Positions 33,715-46,481 of a DNA stretch of 64,000 nt are shown here, piece by piece. Where the stretch lies: assembly GCA_933228675.1 (NCBI GenBank), contig OW121741.1:112090361-112154360 (forward strand), given 5' to 3'. The stretch comes from Stomorhina lunata. Its lineage: Eukaryota > Arthropoda > Insecta > Diptera > Rhiniidae. A program made the translations under genes and the position numbers. The notes beneath the pieces are model-generated. The model did not search any database. It saw nothing but the letters and a program-made list of their open reading frames with translations, and was not told where the DNA came from. Each line of letters opens with the position of its first letter. Position 1 is the stretch's first letter.

Positions 33715-34650
33715 AACAAGTAAGAAAGTGCTATAGTCGGTCAAGCCCGACCATACGATACCCTTCACCACTAAGGTCAAAGGTGTTCTTTTTCCTGTAT
33801 AAAGACATATATTTGCTAAATTTTGCCATCATACAAACATATTCTCAAAACTTATACATTTAAGCTGTTTTCGTCATTTGGACTTATATGAGAGCTAGGG
33901 TCAAATGTGGACCGATTATCTCGAAATTTGGTGAATTGATTACAGTTGTAACAGTTGTGTGCGAAAAATAAACGTAAAATTCTCATTATCTTCGGATTTA
34001 CGAGAGTTTTATTGAATTTTGTCCCATTTAGTGCGTTTTGAGAAGAGTTTGTATGGGGGCTATGGTCAAATGTGGACCGATTTCAATGAAATTTGGTACA
34101 GTAATTTAGGTTTACATAAGCAGTATTTGTTTTAAATTTCGTGGAAAATATTAATTTTTGTGGCCAATATATCAATTCCGGGAAGTGGGACCTATGGGAG
34201 GTACCATAAATAATGGAGCGATTTTGACGAATTTCAATAGCCATGCATAAGCAGTATTTGTTTTAAATTTCGTGAAAAAATATTAATTTTTGTGGCCAAT
34301 ATATCAATTCCGGGAAATGGGACCTATGGGAGGTACCATAAATGATGGACCGATTTTGACGAATTTCAATAGCCATGGTCCCATTATCAAATTTCAAAAA
34401 TTTCATCAAATTATCTTTAGATTTGCGACCTGTAGTTTGATTACAAGGTTTACATGGGGGTCCAGCCAGCCAGCCAGCCAGCCGTCCAGCCAGCCAGCCA
34501 ACCAGCTAAATCGCTAAATCGACTCAGAAAGTGATTCTAAGCCTATTGGTATACTAAAAGATGGATCTAAGACAAATATTTCTATGCGTTACATACATCA
34601 GCACAAAGATATAATACCCTTTCCACCTATGGTGGTGAAGGGTAGTATAA
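33715..34650 (+). mobile_element. DINE-1-like element (type 1), fullest copy, with internal duplication
   Basis: Starts AACAAGTAAGAAAGTGCTAT with GTCGGTCAAGCCCGACC and ends CCTATGGTGGTGAAGGGTAG, the inverse of the subterminal ATACCCTTCACCACTA. Internally a segment of about 131 bp is duplicated in tandem (CATAAGCAGTATTTG at 34115 and 34246). A (CAGC)n tract at about 34461-34500 occupies the position of the GGAC repeats in other copies. The 75-codon frame at 34290-34517 has equivalents in the copies at 9207 and 54745, but these reflect common descent of the repeats; there is no known protein domain. Confidence 0.75.
34115..34375 (+). repeat. 131-bp tandem duplication inside the DINE-like element
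   Basis: The two units, each holding TTTTTGTGGCCAATATATCA and GGGACCTATGGGAGGTACCA, are nearly identical. The single-copy state at 9181-9290 and 54700-54830 shows that this is a local duplication. Confidence 0.85.
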
Positions 34651-36588
34651 AAATAGTTGCCATATGGCACGGTCTGACAAAAATATCCAAATTTTTTTTT
34701 TTTTTGGAATAGAAATTTCTTTCACGAAACATCTTTGTTTTTACAAAAATTTTATAAAAACTATTTTTAGAAATCATAAAGCGAATGGGTTAACGACCAT
34801 TTCAAAAAAGTGAGCTTTTAAAGAAATTAAATTTATTCTTTTAAATGTTTTCATTGTTAAACTCATCGAGGTGCTAAAGCCAAGAGGATGCACGTCATTA
34901 TGATAATGAAATTGTAAATAAAATGAAAACAAAGAAACATATAAATTTTCCCATGAGAAGGGACACATACGTTTTGCTTAAAAAGATCTGGGAATTGTAT
35001 AAGAAATATGTTAAAAAAATAATTAAATTTAATATTCAAAAATGAGATATGAATATGAAATTTTGGAATTTTTTTTTTTTTATATTAGGTAAACATTTTT
35101 AAATTACCCTAACTTTATTAAGCCTTTTTCAGTTGCTTTCTTAAATCTCTTAACTTTCTTTTAAATAGTTTTCTTTTATAATTATAATTAAAAATAAATT
35201 AAATTTCTTAACTAATAAAGCTAATGACCATTTGAGACATAATTTACACTTATGCATAAAACTTAAAAGACATATAAATTTTTAAGTGAAAACTTTATTT
35301 GCAAACGGGCACTTTCTACGAAGTGAATTTTCCTTTTAAACACACATTTTTCTTATCACTTGGCAGCAGTAATAAGAAAATAAAATCCCAAGAAAACTTC
35401 CTTGGTTGTCCTAGTGCCAACATTTAAACATTGGAGTACATAAACACACAAATGCAATATATTTTTTCTATGTGTACCTTGTACACCTTTTGTGTGGCAA
35501 ATCGAACCCAACAAACATTTAAAGCAACGAAACACTAAATAAGGAAAGTTTAAAGCTTCTCCTTTTCTCTTGTAACTGTCTACTGAGACTAATTGCTCCA
35601 GCCGAATAGAGTAATATGCATCATATACACTTTGCATCTGTATTAGTTTTAATTTTATGAGCATCTCTTGGTTGTGTGTGCCATGAAGAAGAAAAAAATT
35701 AAAGGGGAAACAGGAAACTCATTATATGATGAACGATACCAGAAGTGGTCTTTAATTACGGAGGCTGTAATTTATTAAGAACTTAGAAAAGTCAAGGTGT
35801 ATTCACGAGTATACGAGTATATGATGCCACAAGTACTAGTCTCCTTACTTCCTTGCCAGCCAGTCAGCCAGTTCAGATATGCAGCGTAAACCAAACAAGA
35901 CTGTTCAGAAATTTTATATTTTTACAACGCCCTCGCTATGGATAAAAAATATAAAATACAAAAAGAGGAAAATCTTGTAATTTAAGACAAGTAAGTAAGA
36001 CATACTTAAAACAGATTTTTACTTCTGCTGTTTTTACACAATATAAATCCTTTAAGAATTAAAGGATTTAAAAACATAAAATATGGCAGAAGATAATAAG
36101 ATATTAACAATGCTAATTAAGAAATTCAAAACAATTAAGTTAACGATAAATTAATTTCAAATAATTTTGTTTAATATCCCAATAGTTCTAAGAAATTGTC
36201 ATGACACTTCCCTCCTATTACCACAAGAAGTGCGAAAATCTTTTCAATTGCAATTTTCCCAAAATTATTAAAATCTGTATTTATTTTTCCTAAACTTTTA
36301 CTAATCTCTAATTAAGTTTAATATTTAATGCTAACAATCAATAAAACTTAATTATTTAATTTTCGTAACCATATTTGTTATTTATATGGATTTTCCTAAA
36401 TTGAATTTGATGGGTTTCTATGAGCAAAAGTCAAAATATGGCATGTCTAAATGTTATTAGTTGGTAAAACTCTAAATAAGTTTAACAACTTTGATATATT
36501 TATCTTTTTCAAGTTGTAATAGAAAAAGTTATAGTTGAGTTTGAGAATAACGAGGGTGAATTCAGAAATGAATAAAACAAATAAAAAT
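34651..36588. other. AT-rich unique DNA before the first 12-bp array
   Basis: Open frames at 34774-34968 and 35356-35664 (minus, 102 codons) show no recognisable domain. A GCCAGCCAGTCAGCCAG stretch lies near 35857. No gene called. Confidence 0.45.
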
Positions 36589-38331
36589 ACTAAGAATAAG
36601 ACATAGACAAAGACATAGACTAAGATATAGACTAAGACATAGAATAAGACATAGACTAAGACATATACTAAGATATAGACTAAGACATAGACTAAGACAT
36701 AGACTTAGACATAGACTAAGACATAGACTAAGACATAGACTAAGACATAGACTAAGACATAGACTAAGACATAGACTAAGACATAGACTAAGACATAGAC
36801 TAAGACATAGACTAAGACAAAGACTAAGACTAAGACATAGACTAAGACATAGACTAAGACATAGACTAAGACATAGACTAAGACATAGACTAAGACATAG
36901 ACTAAGACATAGACTAAGACATAGACTAAGACATAGACTAAGACATAGACTAAGACATAGACTAAGACATAGACTAAGACATAGACTAAGACATAGACTA
37001 AGACATAGACTAAGACATAGACTAAGACATAGACTAAGACATAGACTAAGACATAGACTAAGACATAGACTAAGACATAGACTAAGACATAGACTAAGAC
37101 ATAGGCTAAGACATAGACTAAGACATAGACTAAGACATAGACTAAGACATAGACTAAGACATAGACTAAGACATAGACTAAGACATAGACTAAGACATAG
37201 ACTAAGACATAGACTAAGACATAGACTAAGACATAGACTAAGACATAGACTAAGACATAGACTAAGACATAGACTAAGACATAGACTAAGACATAGACTA
37301 AGACATAGACTAAGACATAGACTAAGACATAGACTAAGACATAGACTAAGACATAGACTAAGACATAGACTAAGACATAGACTAAGACATAGACTAAGAC
37401 ATAGACTAAGACATAGACTAAGACATAGACTAAGACATAGACTAAGACATGAACTAAGACATAGTCTAAGACATAGACTAAGACATAGACTAAGACATAG
37501 GCTAAAACATAGACTAAGACATAGACTAAGACATAGACTAAGACATAGACTAAGACATAGACTAAGACATGGACTAAGACATAGACTAAGACATAGACTA
37601 AGACATAGACTAAGACATAGACTAAGACATAGACTAAGACATAGACTAAGACATAGACTAAGACATAGACTAAGACATAGACTAAGACATAGACTAAGAC
37701 ATAGACTAAGACATAGACTAAGACATAGACTAAGACATAGACTAAGACATAGACTAAGACATAGACTAAGACATAGACTAAGACATAGACTAAGACATAG
37801 ACTAAGACATAGACTAAGACATAGACTAAGACATAGACTAAGACATAGACTAAGACATAGACTAAGACATAGACTAAGACATAGACTAAGACATAGACTA
37901 AGACATAGACTAAGACATAGACTAAGACATAGACTAAGACATAGACTAAGACATAGACTAAGACATAGACTAAGACATAGACTAAGACATAGACTAAGAC
38001 ATAGACTAAGACATAGACTAAGACATAGACTAAGACATAGACTAAGACATAGACTAAGACATAGACTAAGACATAGACTAAGACATAGACTAAGACATAG
38101 ACTAAGACATAGACTAAGACATAGACTAAGACATAGACTAAGACATAGACTAAGACATAGACTAAGACATAGACTAAGACATAGACTAAGACATAGACTA
38201 AGACATAGACTAAGACATAGACTAAGACATAGACTAAGACATAGACTAAGACATAGACTAAGACATAGACTAAGACATAGACTAAGACATAGACTAAGAC
38301 ATAGACTAAGACATAGACTAAGACATAGTCT
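36589..38331 (-). repeat. 12-bp satellite, array 1 (inverted)
   Basis: About 145 tandem copies of ACTAAGACATAG on this strand, the reverse complement of the CTATGTCTTAGT unit at 46482-50207 and 60481-61434. It is very homogeneous: from about 37580 to 38325 every unit looks identical. Variants (ATAGGC, CATGAAC, ATAGTC, AAAACATAG, CATGGAC) cluster at 37100 and 37450-37570, and the left 200 bp is the most diverged. Because 12 is a multiple of three, two minus-strand frames stay open for more than 500 codons (LCLS and VYVL repeats). These are artefacts. Confidence 0.97.
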
Positions 38332-39128
38332 TCCAAACCACATTCCTTTTTTGATTAATTTCCAATGCACCCACCATTTCACTCAATGGCTTCTATTGAT
38401 ACACTTTAGAAAAGTCAATAAATCTATGGTTAATTAATTAAACCAAAATTGTTTGTTCGAAATTGCATGATTCGGCAAAAACAACATAAAGATTAGACTT
38501 TTACTTGTGTAAATTAGTTCAGAGTAATAAACCAGAAAATATCAAAAGTATCAAATCAAAATCCAATAAACCAGCCAGCACGCAAAAATTCTATTAATTA
38601 CAAGAAGCCAATAAACGGAAATAGTTAAAACATTTTCAATGAATTTTATGTTTTTTGTCAATAATTTTTGACTTAAATGTTATTGGTTGATTTGAGGAAA
38701 TGGCATGTTAAAGCAATATTTAGGGGAAAATGGAAAAAAATTGAATATTACGATAAAATAAGCTGAGGAATTTTTTTGTCTATTTAGTACCCTCCAAATT
38801 TTAAGGCAAAATGAGTCAATTAAACAGAAATGGTATTAAAGAAATTGTTAGTGGGAGATTTATGTATTAGAAATAAAGCACAATAAACCATTAACTATTA
38901 CGAAAATTGTAAAAAGTTTAATGTTAGCGGTTAACAATTAACAAATAAAAATAAAATTGACGCTGTCACAAAATATCTTATGGGCAATTAATTTAAGTGG
39001 GAAAGTCAGTCCTTTTCATTATCTCCTTAACAATTTTCTAAACTCTAATAATAAAAAAGAACATTAACTGCAAAATCTTTTTATAAAAAAGTCTATTGTT
39101 ATTGACTGATCTATACGACATCCTTAAC
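38332..39128. other. AT-rich unique DNA between two arrays
   Basis: No repeat, gene or RNA recognised. Confidence 0.45.
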
Positions 39129-39129
39129 A

Positions 39130-42100
39130 TTAAAGAAAATTTTTCATATTAAAATTTTCTATAAAAATTTTTCATATTAAAAAATTTTTTTTAACAAATT
39201 TTTCATATAAAAAATTTTCTATAGAAAATTTTTCATATTCAAAAATTTTCTATAGAAAATTTTTCATATTCAAAAATTTTCTATAGAAAATTTTTCATAT
39301 TCAAAAATTTTCTATAGAAAATTTTTCATATTCAAAAATTTTCTATAGAAAATTTTTCATATTCAAAAATTTTCTATAGAAAATTTTTCATATTCAAAAA
39401 TTTTCTATAGAAAATTTTTCATATTCAAAAATTTTCTATAGAAAATTTTTCATACTCAAAAATTTTCTATAGAAAATTTTTCATATTCAAAAATTTTCTA
39501 TAGAAAATTTTTCATATTCAAAAATTTTCTATAGAAAATTTTTCATATTCAAAAATTTTCTATAGAAAATTTTTCATATTCAAAAATTTTCTATAGAAAA
39601 TTTTTCATATTCAAAAATTTTCTATAGAAAATTTTTCAGATTAAAAAATTTTCTATAGAAAATTTTTCAGATTAAAAAATTTTCTATAGAAAATTTTTCA
39701 GATTAAAAAATTTTCTATAGAAAATTTTTCAGATTAAAAAATTTTCTATAGAAAATTTTTCAGATTAAAAAATTTTCTATAGAAAATTTTTCAGATTAAA
39801 AAATTTTCTATAGAAAATTTTTCAGATTAAAAAATTTTCTATAGAAAATTTTTCATATTAAAAAATTTTCTATAGAAAATTTTTCAGATTAAAAAATTTT
39901 CTATAGAAAATTTTTCAGATTAAAAAATTTTCTATAGAAAATTTTTCAGATTAAAAAATTTTCTATAGAAAATTTTTCATATTAAAAAATTTTCTATAGA
40001 AAATTTTTCATATTAAAAAATTTTCTATAGAAAATTTTTCATATTAAAAAATTTTCTATAGAAAATTTTTCATATTAAAAAATTTTCTATAGAAAATCTT
40101 TCATATTAAAAAATTTTCTATAGAAAATTTTTCATATTAAAAAATTTTCTATAGAAAATTTTTCATATTAAAAAATTTTCTATAGAAAATTTTTCATATT
40201 AAAAAATTTTCTATAGAAAATTTTTCATATTAAAAAATTTTCTATAGAAAATTTTTCATATTAAAAAATTTTCTATAGAAAATTTTTCATATTAAAAAAT
40301 TTTCTATAGAAAATTTTTCATATTAAAAAATTTTCTATAGAAAATTTTTCATATTAAAAAATTTTCTATAGAAAATTTTTCATATTAAAAAATTTTCTAT
40401 AGAAAATTTTTCATATTAAAAAATTTTCTATAGAAAATTTTTCATGTTAAAAAATTTTCTATAGAAAATTTTTCATATTAAAAAATTTTCTATAGAAAAT
40501 TTTTCATATTAAAAAATTTTCTATAGAAAATTTTTCGTATTAAAAAATTTTCTATAGAAAATTTTTCAGATTAAAAAATTTTCTATAGAAAATTTTTCAG
40601 ATTAAAAAATTTTCTATAGAAAATTTTTCAGATTAAAAAATTTTCTATAGAAAATTTTTCAGATTAAAAAATTTTCTATAGAAAATTTTTCAGATTAAAA
40701 AATTTTCTATAGAAAATTTTTCAGATTAAAAAATTTTCTATAGAAAATTTTTCAGATTAAAAAATTTTCTATAGAAAATTTTTCAGATTAAAAAATTTTC
40801 TATAGAAAATTTTTCATATTAAAAAATTTTCTATAGAAAATTTTTCATATTAAAAAATTTTCTATAGAAAATTTTTCATATTAAAAAATTTTCTATAGAA
40901 AATTTTTCATATTAAAAAATTTTCTATAGAAAATCTTTCATATTAAAAAATTTTCTATAGAAAATTTTTCATATTAAAAAATTTTCTATAGAAAATTTTT
41001 CATATTAAAAAATTTTCTATAGAAAATTTTTCATATTAAAAAATTTTCTATAGAAAATTTTTCATATTAAAAAATTTTCTATAGAAAATTTTTCATATTA
41101 AAAAATTTTCTATAGAAAATTTTTCATATTAAAAAATTTTCTATAGAAAATTTTTCATATTAAAAAATTTTCTATAGAAAATTTTTCATATTAAAAAATT
41201 TTCTATAGAAAATTTTTCATATTAAAAAATTTTCTATAGAAAATTTTTCATATTAAAAAATTTTCTATAGAAAATTTTTCATATTAAAAAATTTTCTATA
41301 GAAAATTTTTCATATTAAAAAATTTTCTATAGAAAATTTTTCATGTTAAAAAATTTTCTATAGAAAATTTTTCATATTAAAAAATTTTCTATAGAAAATT
41401 TTTCATATTAAAAAATTTTCTATAGAAAATTTTTCGTATTAAAAAATTTTCTATAGAAAATTTTTCATATTAAAAAATTTTCTATAGAAAATTTTTCATA
41501 TTAAAAATTTTCTATAGAAAATTTTTCATATTAAAAAATTTTCTATAGAAAATTTTTCATATTAAAAAATTTTCTATAGAAAATTTTTCATATTAAAAAA
41601 TTTTCTATAGAAAATTTTTCATATTAAAAAATTTTCTATAGAAAATTTTTCATATTAAAAAATTTTCTATAGAAAATTTTTCATATTAAAAAATTTTCTA
41701 TAGAAAATTTTTCATATTAAAAAATTTTCTATAGAAAATTTTTCATATTAAAAAATTTTCCATAGAAAATTTTTCATATTAAAAAATTTTCTATAGAAAT
41801 TTTTCATATTAAAAAATTTTCTATAGAAATTTTTCATATTAAAAAAGGTTCCATAGAAAATTTTTCATATAAAAAAATTTTCTATAGAAAAAATTAAATT
41901 AAAAAGTTTTCTATAGAGAATTATTCATATTAAAAAATTTTCTATAGAGAATTTTTCATTCAAAAAGAAGAGTATTCGCATTTGATCCCAAATCAGGTTT
42001 CTCTGCAAACATTTTTTGGCTTTTTATCAATAAATTGGTCTTTTACATTAACAAATAAATGTAACAGATTTGGGATTAAATGCGAATACTCTTCTTTTTG

Positions 42101-42660
42101 AATAATATTTACATTCCTACTATTTTGTTATTTTTTGAGAATTTTTCATATTAAAAAATCTTCTATAGAAAATTTTTCATATTATTTTTTTTTTTTTTTT
42201 ACTATGACAAATTTTCTATAGAAAATTTTTAATATTAAAAATTTTTCTATAGAAAATATTTCATATTAAAACATTTTCTATACAAAATTTTTCATATTAA
42301 AAATTTTTCTATAAAAAATTTTTCATATTAAAAATTTTTCTATAGAAAATTTTTCATATTAAAAATTATCCTATAGAAAATTTTTCATATTCAAAATTTT
42401 TCTATAGAAAATTTTACATATTAAAAATTTTTCTATAGCAAATTTTTTATATTAAAAATTTTCTATAATAAATTTTTTATATTAAAAATTTTCATAGAAA
42501 ATTTTTTGTATTAAAAATTTTTCTATACAAAATTTTCTATAGTAAAAATTTTTCTACAGGAAATTTTTCTATAGGCATTTTTTCAAGTTTTTCCATAGAA
42601 AATTTTTTATAATAAATAGTTCTTATTAAAAATTGTTCATATTAAAAATTTTTTTGTATA
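39130..42660 (+). repeat. 31-bp A/T satellite with higher-order duplication (array B)
   Basis: About 3.5 kb with a 31-bp period (CTATAG at 39250 and 39281). The monomer is a perfect palindrome of arms AAAATTTT around CTATAG, with linker TTCATATTAA or TTCAGATTAA (TTCATATTC in the left part). Linker types come in blocks: CATATTC to about 39625, CAGATT mainly 39627-39960, CATATT, then CAGATT again at 40566-40790, then CATATT. Rare markers recur: AAAATCTTTC at 40093 and 40930 (837 bp, 27 units); CATGTT at 40443 and 41342, and CGTATT at 40536 and 41435 (899 bp, 29 units). This shows a roughly 0.85-0.9 kb block duplication with a two-unit indel. The right end past 41860 decays and is interrupted by the small inverted-end element. 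Confidence 0.96.
41958..42103 (+). mobile_element. Small inverted-end element in A/T array, complete copy
   Basis: The left end AAAAAGAAGAGTATTCGCAT continuing to CCCAAATC (41962-41994) and the right end (42067-42099) are exact inverted repeats over 33 bp apart from one G/A difference. The match extends four more bases outward (ATTC and GAAT). The total is about 146 bp with a 72-bp centre, GGTTTCTCTGCAAAC through TTTTTATCAATAAATTGG. No coding capacity. Copies at 4120-4224 and 44757-44839 are also inside A/T arrays and in the same orientation. It fits a miniature inverted-repeat element or part of the array-bearing unit itself. Confidence 0.8.
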
Positions 42661-43559
42661 ATAAATTTTTCATATTAAAATTTTTACTAAATTTTTTTTT
42701 CAAATTCGATTTTGAAATTTTTTTCGTGTGAAAAGTATCAATTCTTTTTGCTGTGGATAAAATATTCATTGACGACCTAAATGGAAAAAGAAAAACGAAT
42801 AAAATTTTTAAGAAAACCAAAACTGTCGTAAAAGTTTAGTCCTAAGTAGTCTGTTTTGACCATTTTATGTTATTTTGTCCTTTTCCTTCGCTGTATTTTA
42901 AAGTGACTTAGAAAGTGTTCAAAATTCTTTTACTTCATTTTCTCCCAAAATTTGTTGGTTTCTTTTGACTTAAACAAACAAATTTTTGAGCTTAACAACT
43001 TTTTAAGCAGATTTTCATAAGAACACAAAACTATACCTTTTGAGTATTAACATCCTTTCAAAACATTTGTCTTCACCTTCCTAATGGCATTTGCTTGTAT
43101 TTAAAGTGTTAAGAGTAAAATGATTTACATATTATTTGGGAATTCTTGTGGCTTTTTGTGCTTTTTGAAAAAACTCGTTGCCCCATAAACAATTATGTTG
43201 TTTAAATTTATTTTATCACACAAACAATTAAATCCGAAGGTGAGTCAGTCATTATTTAGGCAGAACTAACAAATGCGAATAATTAATAATATTGGCTAAA
43301 ATGTCAGTAAACGGCTGTTAGTCAGTTCCTCTTTGTAAGCAAAAACACACAACTTGTATATCTTAAGTTGTTTTCCTTAAGTTTTGTTGGCCAAATATTT
43401 AGATAAGCCCTTGAGGTTGAATGAGAAATTCAGTTAAGTTTATAGAGGGTTTGGAGTGAATTTTGTGTTGGTTTTCATGTGAACAAATATTTACTTTGAA
43501 CCATTTTAATTGATGTTCAGTAACTCGTTTAGTTTTTTTTTCCTCAAAGAAAATTTTAA
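42661..43559. other. AT-rich unique DNA
   Basis: No gene recognised; short minus-strand open frames near 42626-42820 and 43399-43626 are lysine/phenylalanine-rich readings of AT-rich DNA. Confidence 0.45.
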
Positions 43560-45240
43560 ATATAAAAAAAAAATTGTTTTCATATAAATTTTTAAATGTT
43601 TCTTTAAAAAATTCTCGGTAATACAATTTTTGTATACCAGCTTTTTATATGAAAAATGTAAGCAATTTTGGTGGTATCGAAATTTTTTATAAAAAGATCT
43701 TTCATATTAAAAATATCCTATAAAAGAAATTGTAATTCAAAATTTTTTTATAAATAATAACAATTTTATATTGAAAATTTTCTACAACAAATTTTTTAAG
43801 AACAATTAAGAAGAATATCGAACATTTAAAAACTTTCCTCGGGTCAATTTTATAACAAAAATGATCTATTAGCAAAATTTTTATAAACAAATTTTTATGA
43901 GGAAATTCTGCAAAATTTTCTACCAAAGTTTTCTTTAAGACAAATTATTTATAGGAAAAATTTTCCCAAGCACAATATTTATTAAATTTTTATATCAAAA
44001 AATATTTTTAGAAAATTGTATCAAAAATTTTCTATTATAAATTTTATATCCGATAAGGAAACTATTTACCGACATATCTTCTATAAGAAAATTTTCAATC
44101 AAAAAATTTTATATCGAAAATTTTCAATCAAAAAATTTTACGTCGAAAAAAATTTTATGTCGAAAATTTTATATCAAAAATTTTCCATATAAAAAATTTT
44201 ACATCGAAAAAAAAAATTTCTTCAAGAAAATTTTGTATTAAAAATTTTCTTCAAGAAAATTTTGTATCGAAAATTTTCTTCATGAAAATTTTGTATCGAA
44301 AAATTTCTAAAAGAAAATTTTATACCAAAATATTCTATAAAAAATTTATATTTTCTATAAGAAAATTTTTAATCGAAAATTTTCTATAAAAATGTTTTAT
44401 ATCGAAAATTTTTTTCAAGAAAATTTTGTATCGAAAAATTTCTTAAAGAAAATTTTATACCTAAAATCTTCTATAAGAAATTGTCAAAAGATTTCAATAA
44501 GAAAATTTTGCATCGAAAATTTTCAATAAGAAAATATAAAAAATTTAATATCAAAAATTTTTATAAGCAAATTTTATACTGAAAATTTTCTATAAAAAAG
44601 TTTTAAATCAAAAATTTTCTAAACCTTAATTTTATATCGAAAATTTCTACAAGTAAATTTTGTATCGAAGATATTCTATAAGAAAATTTTTGTATCGAAA
44701 GTTTTCTACAAGAACATTTTACATCGAAAATTTTCTATAAAAAAACTTTGTACCGAAATTTTTTATCAATAAATTGGTCTGTTACATTAATAAATAAATG
44801 TAACAGATTTGGGATCAAATGCGAATACTCTTCTTTTTGAAAATTTTTTATAAAAAATTTTGTATTGAAAATTTTCTAGAATTAAATATTATATCGAAAA
44901 ATGTCTATAAATAAATTGTATATCGAATATTTTCTAAAGAAAATCATCAATCGAAAATGTTTAATAAGAAGCTTTTATATCGAAGATTTTCTATAAAAAA
45001 CGTATATATCAAAAATTTTCTATATAAAATTTTGTAATCAAACTTTTCTATAAAAAAATTTTATATAAAAAATTTCTGTAAAAAAAAATTTATATCGAAA
45101 ATTTTCTTCAAAAAAACATAAGAAATTTGTATCTAATTTCCTATAAGAAAATTTTACTAAAAAATTTTTATATAAAACTTTTCTAAAAAAACAATTTTTG
45201 GAGAAATATAATATAAAAAAAAAATTGAAAATTTTAATAG
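43560..45240 (-). repeat. A/T satellite, degenerate (array A3)
   Basis: About 1.7 kb of AAAATTTTCTATAAGAAAAT-like units with the linker TATATCG or TGTATCG, spacing about 28-30 bp with frequent indels. Relative to A1 (linker CGGTATA) the orientation is reversed. It is interrupted by a truncated small inverted-end element at 44757-44839. The open frames in it are artefacts. Confidence 0.88.
44757..44839 (+). mobile_element. Small inverted-end element in A/T array, copy 3 (5' truncated)
   Basis: Begins within TTTTTATCAATAAATTGG and continues to GGGATCAAATGCGAATACTC then TTCTTTTTG, matching the right 60 percent of 41958-42103. The left end is lost exactly where A/T array sequence begins. Confidence 0.75.
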
Positions 45241-46481
45241 TTTAATTCTATTAAAAGCTACAGCTTTATAGAAATATAAATTTAATTTTCAACACAAACC
45301 CACCTTTTTACGCACTTTTTTCAACTATATCCTATAAAATTGAAATCTACCCTTTATTCAAACTTAAGCATCTTAACTTTTTAATGATTTTTTGGCAATA
45401 CTTTCATCCAAAAAAGCAGAGAATTAAGTTTTCATTTCACTTTACATATTTTTTATATGCAATTAAAAACTTTTCAACACATCAATTCGACTATAATACA
45501 AAAAAAGGCAAAAACTAAAAAACAAAGACTTCACAGCAACTTCACCCCTTCGCCCTTTAGCAAAGTATTGGCAGCAAAATATTTTGTATTGAATTTTCAT
45601 TAACAACAACTTCAGTCAACGAAAACAAGTGAAAACCAGGGTAAAAGGATGTACTTTCCGGTGAAGTGAAGCAAGCGTCTATGTGAATATGATTGCGATG
45701 CGATGTGAATGAATAAGGGAAGTGCGAGTGGAGTAATCCATTAATTAATGTTGCATTCAATGGAAATTTATGAGAAAAAGTTTAACGAAATTTGTTGCGG
45801 GCTTGTTTTATTATTGTTGGTGATGTTGTTGCAGTTGGTTTTTTGTTAGACATCAGTTGGAATGTGGTCGTCCACTCAAACGGTTGAATGCTCGACTGAA
45901 CGGTTGGGTGTTTGGGTAGTGTTTGTGTAAGTAAGTTAAGGGCAGGCTGAGGCTTCTGCTTTGGGTTGTAAGGTTGAACAAGTATTTTCATTCGTAACAA
46001 GTCAAAACAAATGTATACGATAAAAAGCTTATATCTGTATAAATGTGTGAGTTTATTCAATAGATGACTGTAATTATTGTTATTACACACTTTCTACATT
46101 TTCACTTTGTCGTTATTGTAGTTATTGTATTCGTTGTTGCCAATGAGTTTAACAAACTCTCCTATGGAACATTACAGACATTTCCTATTTCCTGCAACAT
46201 GTTCATGTTTAAGTTTAACATTTATTAATTACTTCCTCTACTACATTTTAACAAATGCTCTATATTCTTTATTTTTCTATTTATGGAGATTGTTGTTGCT
46301 TTCGCTTCATTTTTGTAGTTGTATGACTGTATTGTTGATATTTTTCTATGGAAATATCTCTTGAAGTTTTCAACAGTAAAAATGATTTTATGAACAGAAT
46401 TACGTTCATATGTACAGGTATTGTAGATTTAAGAAATTTGTTTATAATAGTACGTATGAATCGAAAATTATTAGCAGTTTT
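45241..46481. other. Unique DNA of more mixed composition; one weak candidate frame
   Basis: The G+C content looks higher than in the surroundings (45600-45960). The longest non-repeat frame, 45782-46090 on the minus strand (102 codons), has a polar, proline/threonine/glutamine-rich second half and no recognisable domain. No splice or promoter evidence can be judged. I leave it uncalled as a gene but mark this as the least repeat-like part of the window. Confidence 0.35.

Noticed and set aside
36562..38382. 606- and 543-codon open frames on the minus strand
   Set aside because: Both are readings of a 12-bp satellite; the only non-repeat residues are a few at each end.
39130..42660. Fold-back transposon arm (these also have 31-bp tandem repeats)
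   Set aside because: The array is in one orientation only, without an inverted partner array nearby forming two arms; the shared 31-bp length alone is not enough.
45782..46090. 102-codon frame on the minus strand, proline/threonine/glutamine-rich
   Set aside because: The least repeat-like frame in the window, but without domain, splice or codon evidence. Kept only as a remark.
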